Of a stretch of 64,000 nt of DNA, positions 17,024 to 25,595 are shown one piece after another (position 1 is the stretch's first letter; each line of letters starts with the position of its first letter). The notes under the pieces are model-generated. The model saw only the letters and a program-made list of their open reading frames with translations, searched no databases and had not been told where the DNA came from. The stretch comes from Piscinibacter sp047602365 (GTDB lineage: Bacteria; Pseudomonadota; Gammaproteobacteria; Burkholderiales; Burkholderiaceae_C): NCBI GenBank assembly GCA_047602365.1, contig JASGHM010000001.1, forward strand, positions 620,001 through 684,000, written 5' to 3'. A program made the translations under genes and the position numbers.

Positions 17024-19588
17024 TCACTGCCCCTGCGGCAGCCACAGCCTGAACACGGCGCCGCGCGGCCGGTGCGGCTGCACGTCGACTTGGCCGCCGT
17101 GCAGTTCCATCACCCGCTTGACCACGTGCAGCCCGATGCCGTGGCCGGGCAGGCCGTGCGAGCCACGCTCGCCGCGCTCGAACAGGCGTGGCACCAGGTC
17201 GTCGGCGATGCCCGGCCCCTGGTCGACCACCTCGAACACCAGCGCCAGCGGCTCGTCGCTGTCGACGATGCGCAGCACCACCTCGGAGCCCGCGGGCGAG
17301 TAGGCCAGCGCGTTGCCGAGCACGTTGCGCAGCGCCAGGCGCATCAGACCGATGTCCATGCTCGCGGTGCGTGTCGATGAGACGCGCTCGACGCGCACGC
17401 GCGACCTTGTCTTGGCGTCGAGGTCGCCCAGGCTCAGGTCGATCAGCGTGCCGACGTCGGCGTCGCGGGTGTCGAGCTTGTGGCTGCTGGCCAGCAGCGC
17501 GGTGGCGGCCAGCGTGTTGTCCAGGCTGGCGACGATCTGCCCGATCACCGACTGGGCGCGCGCGATGCGCTGTGCCGCGCCGTCCTGCGGCAGCAGCCCG
17601 GCGGTGGCGCTCTGCAAGGCCGCCGAGGCGTTGTTCAGCGGCTGGCGCACCTCGTGCGCGAGCACGCGCACGAACTCCTCGCGCTGTTCCAGCAGTTCGC
17701 GCAACGACTGCGCCTGCCGCTCGGCCGCGCCGCGCAGCCCCTGCTCGCGCACCAGCGCGGCAGCACGTTCGGCCTCGGCCCGGCGCTGCGCGGTGACGTC
17801 GAGCAGCAGGCCGATCGCCGCCGGCCCGTCGGCGTCGTGGATCGGGCAGGCAAAGGTCTCCAGCGCGATCCGGCCACCGTCGCGGCGCAGGCCGGTGAAG
17901 TCGAGCTGCGTGACCGGCTCCTCGCCGGAGATCACCCGCCGTGAGACTTCGTTGACGCGGTCGAGATCCTCGGCCGCGATCAGCGTGTGTGCGCGCACCG
18001 CGCCGCCGGTCATCTGCTCGGGTGAGTCGTAGCCGAAGATCGCCGCGAACGCCGGGTTGACGAAACGGTACTCGTTGCCGACCTGCACGTACACGCCGAC
18101 CAGGGTCTGCTCGACCAGCGCCCGGTAGCGCAGCTCCGACAGCCGCCACTGCTCGGTGCGCTCGGCCACCAGCGCCTCCAGGTGGTGCCGGTGCTGCTCC
18201 AGCTCGCGCGCCTGGGCACGGCGCTCGGTGACATCGCGCGACGAGCAGTACAGCAGCTCTTCGCCTTCGATGCGCACGCCCAGGCTGAGCACCTCGACCT
18301 CGAGGATGCGCCCGTCGCTGCAGCGATGACGCGAGCCGAAGTGGACCAGTGCGCCCATCTGGAAGCCAGCGAGCCGCCGCTGTACCTGCTCGCGCGTGAG
18401 CCGCACGTCCCAGAACGAGACGTGCTGGCCGAGCAGCTGCTCGCGCGTATAGCCCAGCATCGCCGCGAAGGAGTCGCTCATCTCGACCAGCCGGCCGGAG
18501 CGGTCGATCACGTGCATGCCGTCGCTGGCCGCGCGCAGCAGCGCGCGATGGCGCTCGCCCTGCTGGACCAGCGCGTGGACGCTGCGCGTCTCGCCGGCCC
18601 AGGCACGGTACAGCAGCAGCGACGACGCGGCGATCGCGCACAGCACCAGCACCGCCAGCACCGTCATGTCGCGCGCCTGCACCCGCCACGGCGCGAGGAA
18701 GTCGTCGGTGGCCAGCCCGACGATCACCACCAGCGGCGCGGCACCGACCCGGCGGTAGGCGTTGGCGCGCTCGACGCCGTCCACCACCGTGCGGGCGATG
18801 AAGCGCCCGGCCTCGGGCTGGCTGGCCAGCGTCTGCGACAACTCGGCCGACACCACGCGGGACCCCGTCTCGGGCGGCGGCCCCGGCCGGGCACTGCGCC
18901 GGGCGATCAGTCCGAGGTCGGACCCGCGCACGGTGATCGCACCGAGCTTGCCGAGATCGACACCTTCGAGCAGGCTGGCGAAGTGCTCCACCGCCACGTT
19001 GGCGTAGACCACGCCGACGAAACGCCCCTGCGGGTCGTGAAGCGGTCGTGCCACGACGACGACCCAGCGCTGGCTGATGCGGGCCTGCATCGGGCCTGCG
19101 ACGACGGGGCCGTCCACCCGGCCGTCGCGTGCCGACTGGAAGTACCCACGGTCGGCGACCGAGGTGGGCGGTGCGGCCGCCACTCCGCGGCCGTGTCGCA
19201 CCATGCCCTGCGCGTCGGCGATGCGGATGCTTTCCAGCTGGGGCAGCAGCGTCATCTGCTGGTCGAGCGTCGCCTCGACGCGCCGCGGGTCCAGTGCGGC
19301 ACTGTCGGCAAGCTGGTGCTCCACCGCGAACACGACGTTGCGCAGGCCGACGTCGACCTGGTCGATCTCTGCGTCGAGGCTCTGCGCCAGCGCCCCGGCC
19401 AGGTTGTCGGTGGCGACCTGCGCACGCTCGAGGAAGTTGCGCCGGCTGGCCAGCTGCGAGGCCGCCACCAGCGAGACCACCAGCACCACCAGCAGCAGGT
19501 TGAACCACAGCAGGCGCCGGTCGAGGCCGGCGCCCGACGCCGCGGGCGCGGCCGCTGCCTGGCCTGCTGGCTCATCTTGCGCTGCCAT
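17024..19588 (-). CDS. Membrane sensor histidine kinase with dCache and two PAS domains
   Basis: 854 residues. A membrane helix (LLWFNLLLVVLVVSLVAASQ) is followed by a periplasmic dCache-like sensor (about residues 45-300; YFQSARDGRVDGPVVAGPM is typical) and a second helix (MTVLAVLVLCAIAASSLLLY). Two PAS domains follow (ASDGMHVIDRSGRLVEMSD; GVYVQVGNEYRFVNPAFAAI). The H-box is FVRVLAHEVRQPLNN with H645 as phospho-acceptor; ATP-binding motifs are NVLGNALAYSP, VVDQGPGIAD and GHGIGLHVVKRVMELHGG. No receiver domain is fused. The probable partner is the adjacent response regulator. Confidence 0.93.
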   Translation of the reverse strand: MAAQDEPAGQAAAAPAASGAGLDRRLLWFNLLLVVLVVSLVAASQLASRRNFLERAQVATDNLAGALAQSLDAEIDQVDVGLRNVVFAVEHQLADSAALDPRRVEATLDQQMTLLPQLESIRIADAQGMVRHGRGVAAAPPTSVADRGYFQSARDGRVDGPVVAGPMQARISQRWVVVVARPLHDPQGRFVGVVYANVAVEHFASLLEGVDLGKLGAITVRGSDLGLIARRSARPGPPPETGSRVVSAELSQTLASQPEAGRFIARTVVDGVERANAYRRVGAAPLVVIVGLATDDFLAPWRVQARDMTVLAVLVLCAIAASSLLLYRAWAGETRSVHALVQQGERHRALLRAASDGMHVIDRSGRLVEMSDSFAAMLGYTREQLLGQHVSFWDVRLTREQVQRRLAGFQMGALVHFGSRHRCSDGRILEVEVLSLGVRIEGEELLYCSSRDVTERRAQARELEQHRHHLEALVAERTEQWRLSELRYRALVEQTLVGVYVQVGNEYRFVNPAFAAIFGYDSPEQMTGGAVRAHTLIAAEDLDRVNEVSRRVISGEEPVTQLDFTGLRRDGGRIALETFACPIHDADGPAAIGLLLDVTAQRRAEAERAAALVREQGLRGAAERQAQSLRELLEQREEFVRVLAHEVRQPLNNASAALQSATAGLLPQDGAAQRIARAQSVIGQIVASLDNTLAATALLASSHKLDTRDADVGTLIDLSLGDLDAKTRSRVRVERVSSTRTASMDIGLMRLALRNVLGNALAYSPAGSEVVLRIVDSDEPLALVFEVVDQGPGIADDLVPRLFERGERGSHGLPGHGIGLHVVKRVMELHGGQVDVQPHRPRGAVFRLWLPQGQ

Positions 19589-19758
19589 CCTCGACTCCTG
19601 GTGCTGGGGCGCGGGCGATTGTGTCCGAGACCGGCGCGGCGGGCACGCCGGCGTGAACTAGCAGCACATTCCCCGTCTGTTGCATGCACCGCGGCGCCGC
19701 CACGCCCCTATGCTCCGATCGACGTCATTCCGTGCCACCGAGGTTCGAGGTTCCAGCC

Positions 19759-22362
19759 ATGTCGCGATGGATGCACGCCCTGCGCTTCACTCGCGTGCCG
19801 GCAGGATACCTGGCGGTCGCCGTGCTCGCCACGCTGCTGCTCGCCGCAACCGAATCGCTGATCGTCACCGATGCCTGGCGCAGCCGCGACCATGCCCTCG
19901 AGTCGCTGCGCTCGGATGCCCGCCAGGCCACCGACGCCAAGGCCCGCGAGCTGTCGCAGCTGCTGACCGACGTGTACGTCACGACGCGCACGATTTCGCT
20001 GCTGCCCGCGGTACGCCGGCCCGAGCCGCGCAACCGGCTGTCGACGGAAGACGACGCCATCGACGGCAGGCGCTTCAGCGTCACCGACGCGCAGACGGTG
20101 CTGCAGCTGTACCACCACCTCGCCGAGCTGCTTTCGGTGTCGGAGATCTACGTGGTCTACGACGGCTTCGCGCCCGAACGCGGCGAGGTGCCGTTCCTGA
20201 TGTTCGACTCCGTCATCGTCGAACGCATCCGCCGCCTGACGGCCGCACCCGGTGCGCACAACGCCGGGTCCGCCGCCGCGGGCACCGCCGCCGAGCCCGA
20301 ACAGGAGGAGGGGGAGGAGTACGCGGAGATCGTGCGCCAGCTGGCGCAGTTGCGCAGCCGGCACCCGATGCTGCCGGCCGGCGCGCCGCACGGCGTCGCG
20401 AGCCTGGTGTCGCGCCCCGTCATCACCTGCGACAACTCGCAGTACCTGTCGACAGGCAGCGGCCACGACCGCGACCGGCTCGGGGTGCTGCTCTCGGTGC
20501 CGATCTACGCCGAAGCCGACGGCGCCCTGAAGGGCTTGGTCACGACCATCGTGCGGCTCAACGTGCTGGAGGCGCGCCTGCTCGACTGGCCGCTGGTGCC
20601 GGTGAGCGCCTCGGAGCGCCAGCAGGCCCACCAGCTCGGCCTGGACCGCACCCAGCCCGCCGAGTACGTGCTGACCGAGGCCGGCAGCGGCATCCGCGTC
20701 AGTGATCGGCGCAACGCCGCGCTCGAGGACATCGTGCAGGGCCGGGCAAACGCCGGCCTGACGCTGAGCAAGTCCGTCGACGGCCCGCCGGGGCAGCGCT
20801 GGCTGCTGACGCGCCACGTGCCGCAGGCCTCCTTCGACACCATCGACGCTGCCGCGCGCCGCGCGATCGCCGTGCGCTCGGCCATCGCGCTGGCCGTGCT
20901 CGGTGCGCTGGCCGGCATCGCGCTGCTGATGGTCGCGCAGCGCCGCGCCACGGCGAAGCTGCAGGAGATGGCCGACTTCGACCCGCTGACCGGGCTGCCC
21001 AACCGCCGGCACATCGACCGCCGGCTGGATGCGGCGCTGCAGGCGGCAACGACGTCGCCGCGGCCGCTGTCGCTGGTGATGATCGACCTGGACAACTTCA
21101 AGACCGTCAACGACACCCACGGCCACCATGTCGGCGACCTGCTGCTCACCGAGGTCGCACGACGCCTGCAGAAGCAGCTCGGCACCGTCGACGAGGCCGT
21201 CACCGCCGAGGCGGCCGACACCGCGCCGCTGGTGGGCCGGCTCGGCGGCGACGAGTTCCTGGTGCTGCTGCCGCAGATCGACGACGAAGCCGCCGCCTGC
21301 GCGGTCGCCGAACGGCTGCTTGCCGCGCTGGCCGTGCCGGCCATCGTCGACGGCCATGCCATCCAGGTGCGCGCCAGCCTCGGCGTCGCGCTCTACCCGG
21401 ATCACGGCCGCAGTGCCGCCCAGCTGCTGCGCGCGTGCGACCAGGCGATGTACAGCGCCAAGCGCGTCGACGGCAGCGCGGTGGTGACCTTCGAGCGCGA
21501 GGTCGACCACGCCGCCGTGCGCCGGGCGCGGCTCACGGCCGACCTGCGCGAGGCACTGGTGCACGGCCAGTTCGCGCTGCACTACCAGACCGTGGTCGAC
21601 GTGCTGCGCGTGCGCGCCGACGCCGCCGAGGCGCTGCTGCGCTGGCAGCACCCCGAGTTCGGCCCCGTCTCGCCGGCCGAGTTCGTGCCGCTGCTCGAGC
21701 GCAGCGGCCTGATCGTGCCGGTCGGCCTGTGGGCGCTGCGCCGCGCCTGCGAGCAGCTGCTCGAGTGGCAGGCGGCGGGCTCGACGATCGCCAGCGTGGC
21801 CGTCAACGCGTCGGTGGTGCAGCTGGCGCGTTCGGACTTCTGCGACGACGCGCTCGAGGTCATCGCCGCCACCGGCGTCGAGCCGCGCTGCGTCACGATC
21901 GAGGTCACCGAATCGGTGCTGATGGACAACCCCGAACGCTGCATCGAGCAGCTGCAGCGCCTGCGCCAGGCCGGCGTGCGCATCGCGATCGACGATTTCG
22001 GCGCCGGCTATTCCTCGCTCGGCTACCTGCGCCGGCTCCCCGTCCAGGTGATGAAGATCGACCGCTCGCTGCTGATCGACGCGGTCAGCCCCACCGGCCG
22101 GGCCATCCTCGCGGCGATGGTCGAACTGGCCGGAGAACTCGGCCTGGACTGCATCGCCGAAGGCGTCGAGACGCTCGAGCAGTACAAGCTGCTGCTCGAC
22201 GTCGGCTGCCACCGGCTGCAGGGCTACCTGTTCGCGCGCCCGCTGCCGGCCGCCGACGCGGCCGCGGCAGCGCAGCGCCTGCGCGGCCACGGCGGCTTCT
22301 TCACCGACAGCTTCTTCGCCGGCCTCGAGCGGCGCAGCGGCTTCGCGACGCTCGACGGCTGA
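19759..22362 (+). CDS. Membrane GGDEF-EAL cyclic-di-GMP protein
   Basis: 867 residues from the ATG at 19759. An N-terminal helix (YLAVAVLATLLLAATESLIV), a periplasmic sensor of about 330 residues and a second helix (SAIALAVLGALAGIALLMVA) precede the cytoplasmic domains. The GGDEF motif is intact at residues 496-500, and the EAL domain has EALLRW (E624) plus DDFGAGYSSLGYL. No RxxD inhibitory site is visible before GGDEF. Both cyclase and phosphodiesterase activities are thus possible. The sensor contains a Glu-rich insert (EPEQEEGEEY). It is divergent from the sensor kinase gene. Confidence 0.93.
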   Translation: MSRWMHALRFTRVPAGYLAVAVLATLLLAATESLIVTDAWRSRDHALESLRSDARQATDAKARELSQLLTDVYVTTRTISLLPAVRRPEPRNRLSTEDDAIDGRRFSVTDAQTVLQLYHHLAELLSVSEIYVVYDGFAPERGEVPFLMFDSVIVERIRRLTAAPGAHNAGSAAAGTAAEPEQEEGEEYAEIVRQLAQLRSRHPMLPAGAPHGVASLVSRPVITCDNSQYLSTGSGHDRDRLGVLLSVPIYAEADGALKGLVTTIVRLNVLEARLLDWPLVPVSASERQQAHQLGLDRTQPAEYVLTEAGSGIRVSDRRNAALEDIVQGRANAGLTLSKSVDGPPGQRWLLTRHVPQASFDTIDAAARRAIAVRSAIALAVLGALAGIALLMVAQRRATAKLQEMADFDPLTGLPNRRHIDRRLDAALQAATTSPRPLSLVMIDLDNFKTVNDTHGHHVGDLLLTEVARRLQKQLGTVDEAVTAEAADTAPLVGRLGGDEFLVLLPQIDDEAAACAVAERLLAALAVPAIVDGHAIQVRASLGVALYPDHGRSAAQLLRACDQAMYSAKRVDGSAVVTFEREVDHAAVRRARLTADLREALVHGQFALHYQTVVDVLRVRADAAEALLRWQHPEFGPVSPAEFVPLLERSGLIVPVGLWALRRACEQLLEWQAAGSTIASVAVNASVVQLARSDFCDDALEVIAATGVEPRCVTIEVTESVLMDNPERCIEQLQRLRQAGVRIAIDDFGAGYSSLGYLRRLPVQVMKIDRSLLIDAVSPTGRAILAAMVELAGELGLDCIAEGVETLEQYKLLLDVGCHRLQGYLFARPLPAADAAAAAQRLRGHGGFFTDSFFAGLERRSGFATLDG

Positions 22363-22369
22363 GCCTGGC

Positions 22370-23794
22370 TCAGGCCCAGGGCAGCATCAGCGTCAGCAGC
22401 AGCAGCTTCTCGAACTCCGGCTCGAAGCGGTCGATGATCTTCTGCGGCTGCGGGCACAGCGCGCCATCGGTGATCAGGCCGAACTGCACGCCGCCGTCGT
22501 AGGTGAGGATGGACACGCCCACGCCGATCTCGCCCGAGGCCGGCACCCAGAACATCTGCTGGCGGATCGTCGAGCCGCACAGCTGCAGCGCCTTGGCCGG
22601 GCCGGGCACGTTGGTCATCACCGCGGTCGACTTCTTCGCGAACACGCCCAGCAGCGCGTCCTGCACCGGCTTGATCAGCAGCCCGGCCACCGCCAGCACC
22701 GCGAAGGCCAGCAGCGGCTGGTAGCTGCCCTTCAACTCGCTCATGCGCCGGCGCACCGCGTAGACGCGCTCGATCGGGTTGTCGATGCCGATCGGCAGCA
22801 CCAGCGGCGCCAGGCCGAAGCGGTTGCCCAGCTTCCAGGCCTCTTCCAGCGGACGCAGGTTGACCGGCACCATCGCGCGGATCTCCTTGCCCGTCGGGTC
22901 TTCGCCGGTCTCGCGCAGGTAGGCGCCGATCGCGCCGGCCACGCAGGCCAGCAGCACGTCGTTGATCGAGCAGCCCAGGCCCTTGCCGATGGTCTTCACG
23001 CGGTCCAGCGACATCGGCTCGCTCCAGGCCACCACCTTCTTGCCGACCGGCTTGCCCTTCAGCGCGGTGGGCGAGTCGTCGGGCATCAGCAGCAGCGCAC
23101 CGACGTCGTTGACCGCCTGGTAGCCGACGCGCGCCACGTCCAGCGAACCGAGCAGCGGCTGCTGCGGGTTGGCGAGCATCTCCATCGACTTGGCCACACC
23201 GCTGCCGTACATGCCGATCGCCTTGATCGTGATGTCGGTCAAGGGCTTGAGCACCGCCTCGGAGAGCCAGTCCTCCTCGTGCGCCTCGTCGGGCTTCTCG
23301 CGCGCGCGGCGCTGCGGGGGTTCGCTGCCGCCGTCGGTGATCGACATCACCACCGAGATCAGCGCGATGCCGTCGCCGATGCAGTGGTGTGCGCGGCTGA
23401 TCAGCGCGCTGCCGCCGTCGTAGTGCTCGACGAGGTGGAACTGCCACAGCGGATGGCGAGAATCGAGCGGCTGGGTGGCGAGTTCGCCGACACGCTCCTG
23501 CAGCGCCTCGCGCATGCCCTGGCCGGGGCGCGGCTCGATCGCCTCGCGCAGCACGTGGCGCTGGATGTCGAAATGTTCGTCCTCGACCCAGGTCGCGCCG
23601 ACCGCGTCCTGCACGACACGCTGGCGGAAGCGGTCGTACTTGAGCAGCTTGTCCTCGATGCGCTGGCACAGCGCCTCGTGCGTGATCCCCGGCTGCAGCA
23701 TCCAGACACCGACGATCATCATCAGGTTGACGTCGTTGTCCATGCGCAGCCACGCGGTGTCCACGCGCGACATGCGCTCGGCGGATTGCGACAT
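22370..23794 (-). CDS. Wax ester synthase / diacylglycerol acyltransferase (WS/DGAT)
   Basis: 474 residues from the ATG at 23792-23794, preceded by a GAGGAGA ribosome site. The acyltransferase motif HHxxxDG appears as HHCIGDG in LISRAHHCIGDGIALISVV. Other family features are LSRVDTAW-like MSRVDTAWLRMDN, VPVNLRP and the C-terminal TNVPGPAKAL and GVSILTYDGGVQFGLITD. Such enzymes esterify fatty alcohols or diacylglycerol with acyl-CoA to form storage wax esters or triacylglycerol. It is divergent from an acyl-CoA-binding protein gene 93 bases away, a sensible functional pairing. Confidence 0.94.
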   Translation of the reverse strand: MSQSAERMSRVDTAWLRMDNDVNLMMIVGVWMLQPGITHEALCQRIEDKLLKYDRFRQRVVQDAVGATWVEDEHFDIQRHVLREAIEPRPGQGMREALQERVGELATQPLDSRHPLWQFHLVEHYDGGSALISRAHHCIGDGIALISVVMSITDGGSEPPQRRAREKPDEAHEEDWLSEAVLKPLTDITIKAIGMYGSGVAKSMEMLANPQQPLLGSLDVARVGYQAVNDVGALLLMPDDSPTALKGKPVGKKVVAWSEPMSLDRVKTIGKGLGCSINDVLLACVAGAIGAYLRETGEDPTGKEIRAMVPVNLRPLEEAWKLGNRFGLAPLVLPIGIDNPIERVYAVRRRMSELKGSYQPLLAFAVLAVAGLLIKPVQDALLGVFAKKSTAVMTNVPGPAKALQLCGSTIRQQMFWVPASGEIGVGVSILTYDGGVQFGLITDGALCPQPQKIIDRFEPEFEKLLLLTLMLPWA

Positions 23795-23887
23795 CGGGAA
23801 TCTCCTCGCGGCGTTCTTCGGGTGGGCCAAGATGCTGGGTAACATCGGCACCGTCAATGGCGATTTTCACCCACAGGAGACACGCTC

Positions 23888-24145
23888 ATGGCCGATCTGA
23901 AGAAGACGTTCGAGCAGGCAGTGGCCGACTCGAAGAACCTGCCCGAGAAACCCGACAACCAGACGCTGCTGCAGATCTACTCGCTGTACAAGCAGGCGAC
24001 CGCCGGCGACGTGGAAGGCAAGAAGCCCGGCTTCGGCGACATGGTCGGCCGCGCCAAGTGGGACGCCTGGAACGCGCTGAAGGGCAAGAGCGCCGACGAG
24101 GCGATGCAGGAGTACGTCGACCTGATCGAAGGCCTGAAGGAGTAG
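23888..24145 (+). CDS. Acyl-CoA-binding protein
   Basis: 85 residues with the full ACBP four-helix pattern: LKKTFEQAVADSKNLPEKPD, then QTLLQIYSLYKQATAGDV, then KPGFGDMVGRAKWDAWNALKG and the last helix SADEAMQEYVDLIEGLKE. The YxxYKQATxGD and KWDAW motifs bind CoA and the acyl chain. A CAGGAGACACGCTC ribosome site precedes the ATG. ACBP is scattered in bacteria. Facing the WS/DGAT gene, it probably buffers or supplies acyl-CoA for storage-lipid synthesis; that role is inference. Confidence 0.96.
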   Translation: MADLKKTFEQAVADSKNLPEKPDNQTLLQIYSLYKQATAGDVEGKKPGFGDMVGRAKWDAWNALKGKSADEAMQEYVDLIEGLKE

Positions 24146-24164
24146 CCGCCGCGGCGACCTCTTC

Positions 24165-24497
24165 CTACTTCTTCTTCGGCGCGGCCTTCTTGGCGGCCGG
24201 CTTGCCGCTTCTGGCGAGCAGCGCGTCGAGCTCCTTCTCGATTTCGCCCTCGATGGTCTTGCTGAAGGCGCCGAGCAGGAAGCCGAGCTTGGCGTCGAGG
24301 TCGAAATGGTCGGCCGCCACCACCAGGCGGCCGTTCACGCCCGAGCGCGTGAACTGCACGGTGTCGCTGGTCTCGCCCTCGAGCACGGTGCACTCCATGT
24401 CGAACTTCTTCTCCACCTCCTCGGCCCAGGCCCAGGCGACCTCGCGTGCCTTCTTCAGGCCCAGGGCATGGCTGCGGTGGATGCGGATGTCGGGCAT
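24165..24497 (-). CDS. Polyhydroxyalkanoic acid system family protein (PHA_gran_rgn type)
   Basis: 110 residues. It starts MPDIRIHRSHALGLKKAREV and contains the family pattern AEEVEKKFDMECTVLEGE and VNGRLVVAADHFDLDAKLGF. The last ten residues are Lys/Ala-rich (AKKAAPKKK), resembling the basic tails of PHA-granule and DNA-binding proteins. The family is associated with PHA storage systems but its biochemical role is unclear. It overlaps nothing; the aminopeptidase gene ends 3 bases upstream of its start, so the two are probably co-transcribed. Confidence 0.86.
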   Translation of the reverse strand: MPDIRIHRSHALGLKKAREVAWAWAEEVEKKFDMECTVLEGETSDTVQFTRSGVNGRLVVAADHFDLDAKLGFLLGAFSKTIEGEIEKELDALLARSGKPAAKKAAPKKK

Positions 24498-24500
24498 GGT

Positions 24501-25595
24501 TCAGTCTCCTGTCCTGGAAAGTGCGGCGCGCCGCTCGGCCTTGGGCAGCGCCGCGAGCCGGCGCACCTCGGCGTAGAAACGATCGAAGTCGCCGCCGCTG
24601 CGCTGGAACAGCCGCTCGAAGTCGGGCACCAGTGCGTTGTAGGCGGCGAGCACGCCGAACGAGGCATTGTTGGCGCGCGCGAACCAGCCGTCATAGCCGG
24701 AAAACCCGCCCCAGCGCTCGCGCTTCATCGTCTCGTAGTCGCCGCGCATCTCGGCCATCAGCGTGGTCTTGCGCTCGCGCTTGTCGGCCTCGGCCGCGCC
24801 GGACCGGTACAGCGCATCGAGCCGGTCGCGCCAGGCCATGGTCAGCGCGCGGAAGTCCTGCCGGCGCCCGTCGAAGCGGGCGTATTCCTCGCGTGCCGCC
24901 GCCGACGCATGACGCTCCAGCCAGCGCGCACCGCCGATGCGCTCGACCGCGGTGGCGAACGACTCGTTGAACTCGGTGTCGTCGGCCGCGTAGGCGATCT
25001 GGTGCGACAGCTCGTGGAAGATCAGCCGCGCCAGCTCGCCTTCCGGCCAGTGGATGAAGGTGCTGAGCAGCGGGTCGGCCATCCAGTCGCCGGGCAGCCG
25101 GCCGAGCGTCGAGTACGCCGGCACACCGTAGACGCTGACCTCGTAGTGCTGCTCGCGCAAGCCGCTGGCATAGCTGTCGGCGTCGCCGCGGTCGAAGTAG
25201 CCGCGGTAGCCGGCGCAGCCCATGATCGGATAGCACCAGGTCTTCAGCTGCAGGCTCAGTTCCGGCGCGGCGACCACGTTCCACACCGCCGCAGCGCGCT
25301 TCAGGTCGGCGAAGCGCCGATAGCTGGCGTTGTCGGGCAGCTTCAGCTCGGTCACCGCGAAGTCGCGCATGCGCTGGCTGAGCGCCAGGCGCTCCTTCAG
25401 CGCCGCGTCGGCCGCGTCGTCGGCCAGCAGTTCCGGCACCGGCCGCGCGGCGCGCAGCATCGCGAGGTGGCCGTTGATCGACTGCGCGTAGTAGCCGACC
25501 GAGCTGCAGCCACTGGTCAGGCACATGGCGCCCAGCGCCAGCACGGCCGTGCCGATCAGACCCAGGCTCGCCATCAGCAGCGCCCGCCGCTTCAC
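24501..25595 (-). CDS. Putative zinc aminopeptidase lipoprotein
   Basis: 364 residues from a GTG start at 25593-25595, whose GTGA overlaps the stop of the molybdoenzyme gene; this coupling decides the start. The leader ends in a lipobox (CLTSGCSS), so it is probably a lipoprotein. The zinc motif is HELSHQ in LARLIFHELSHQIAYAADD with a downstream acidic FNESFATAVE as third ligand region. This matches the uncharacterised proteobacterial aminopeptidase family (Pfam 'Aminopep'). Substrate unknown. Confidence 0.86.
   Translation of the reverse strand: MKRRALLMASLGLIGTAVLALGAMCLTSGCSSVGYYAQSINGHLAMLRAARPVPELLADDAADAALKERLALSQRMRDFAVTELKLPDNASYRRFADLKRAAAVWNVVAAPELSLQLKTWCYPIMGCAGYRGYFDRGDADSYASGLREQHYEVSVYGVPAYSTLGRLPGDWMADPLLSTFIHWPEGELARLIFHELSHQIAYAADDTEFNESFATAVERIGGARWLERHASAAAREEYARFDGRRQDFRALTMAWRDRLDALYRSGAAEADKRERKTTLMAEMRGDYETMKRERWGGFSGYDGWFARANNASFGVLAAYNALVPDFERLFQRSGGDFDRFYAEVRRLAALPKAERRAALSRTGD

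Noticed and set aside
19708..22290. An 860-codon minus-strand open frame opposite the GGDEF-EAL gene
   Set aside because: GC-rich shadow; the plus-strand frame has intact GGDEF and EAL motifs.
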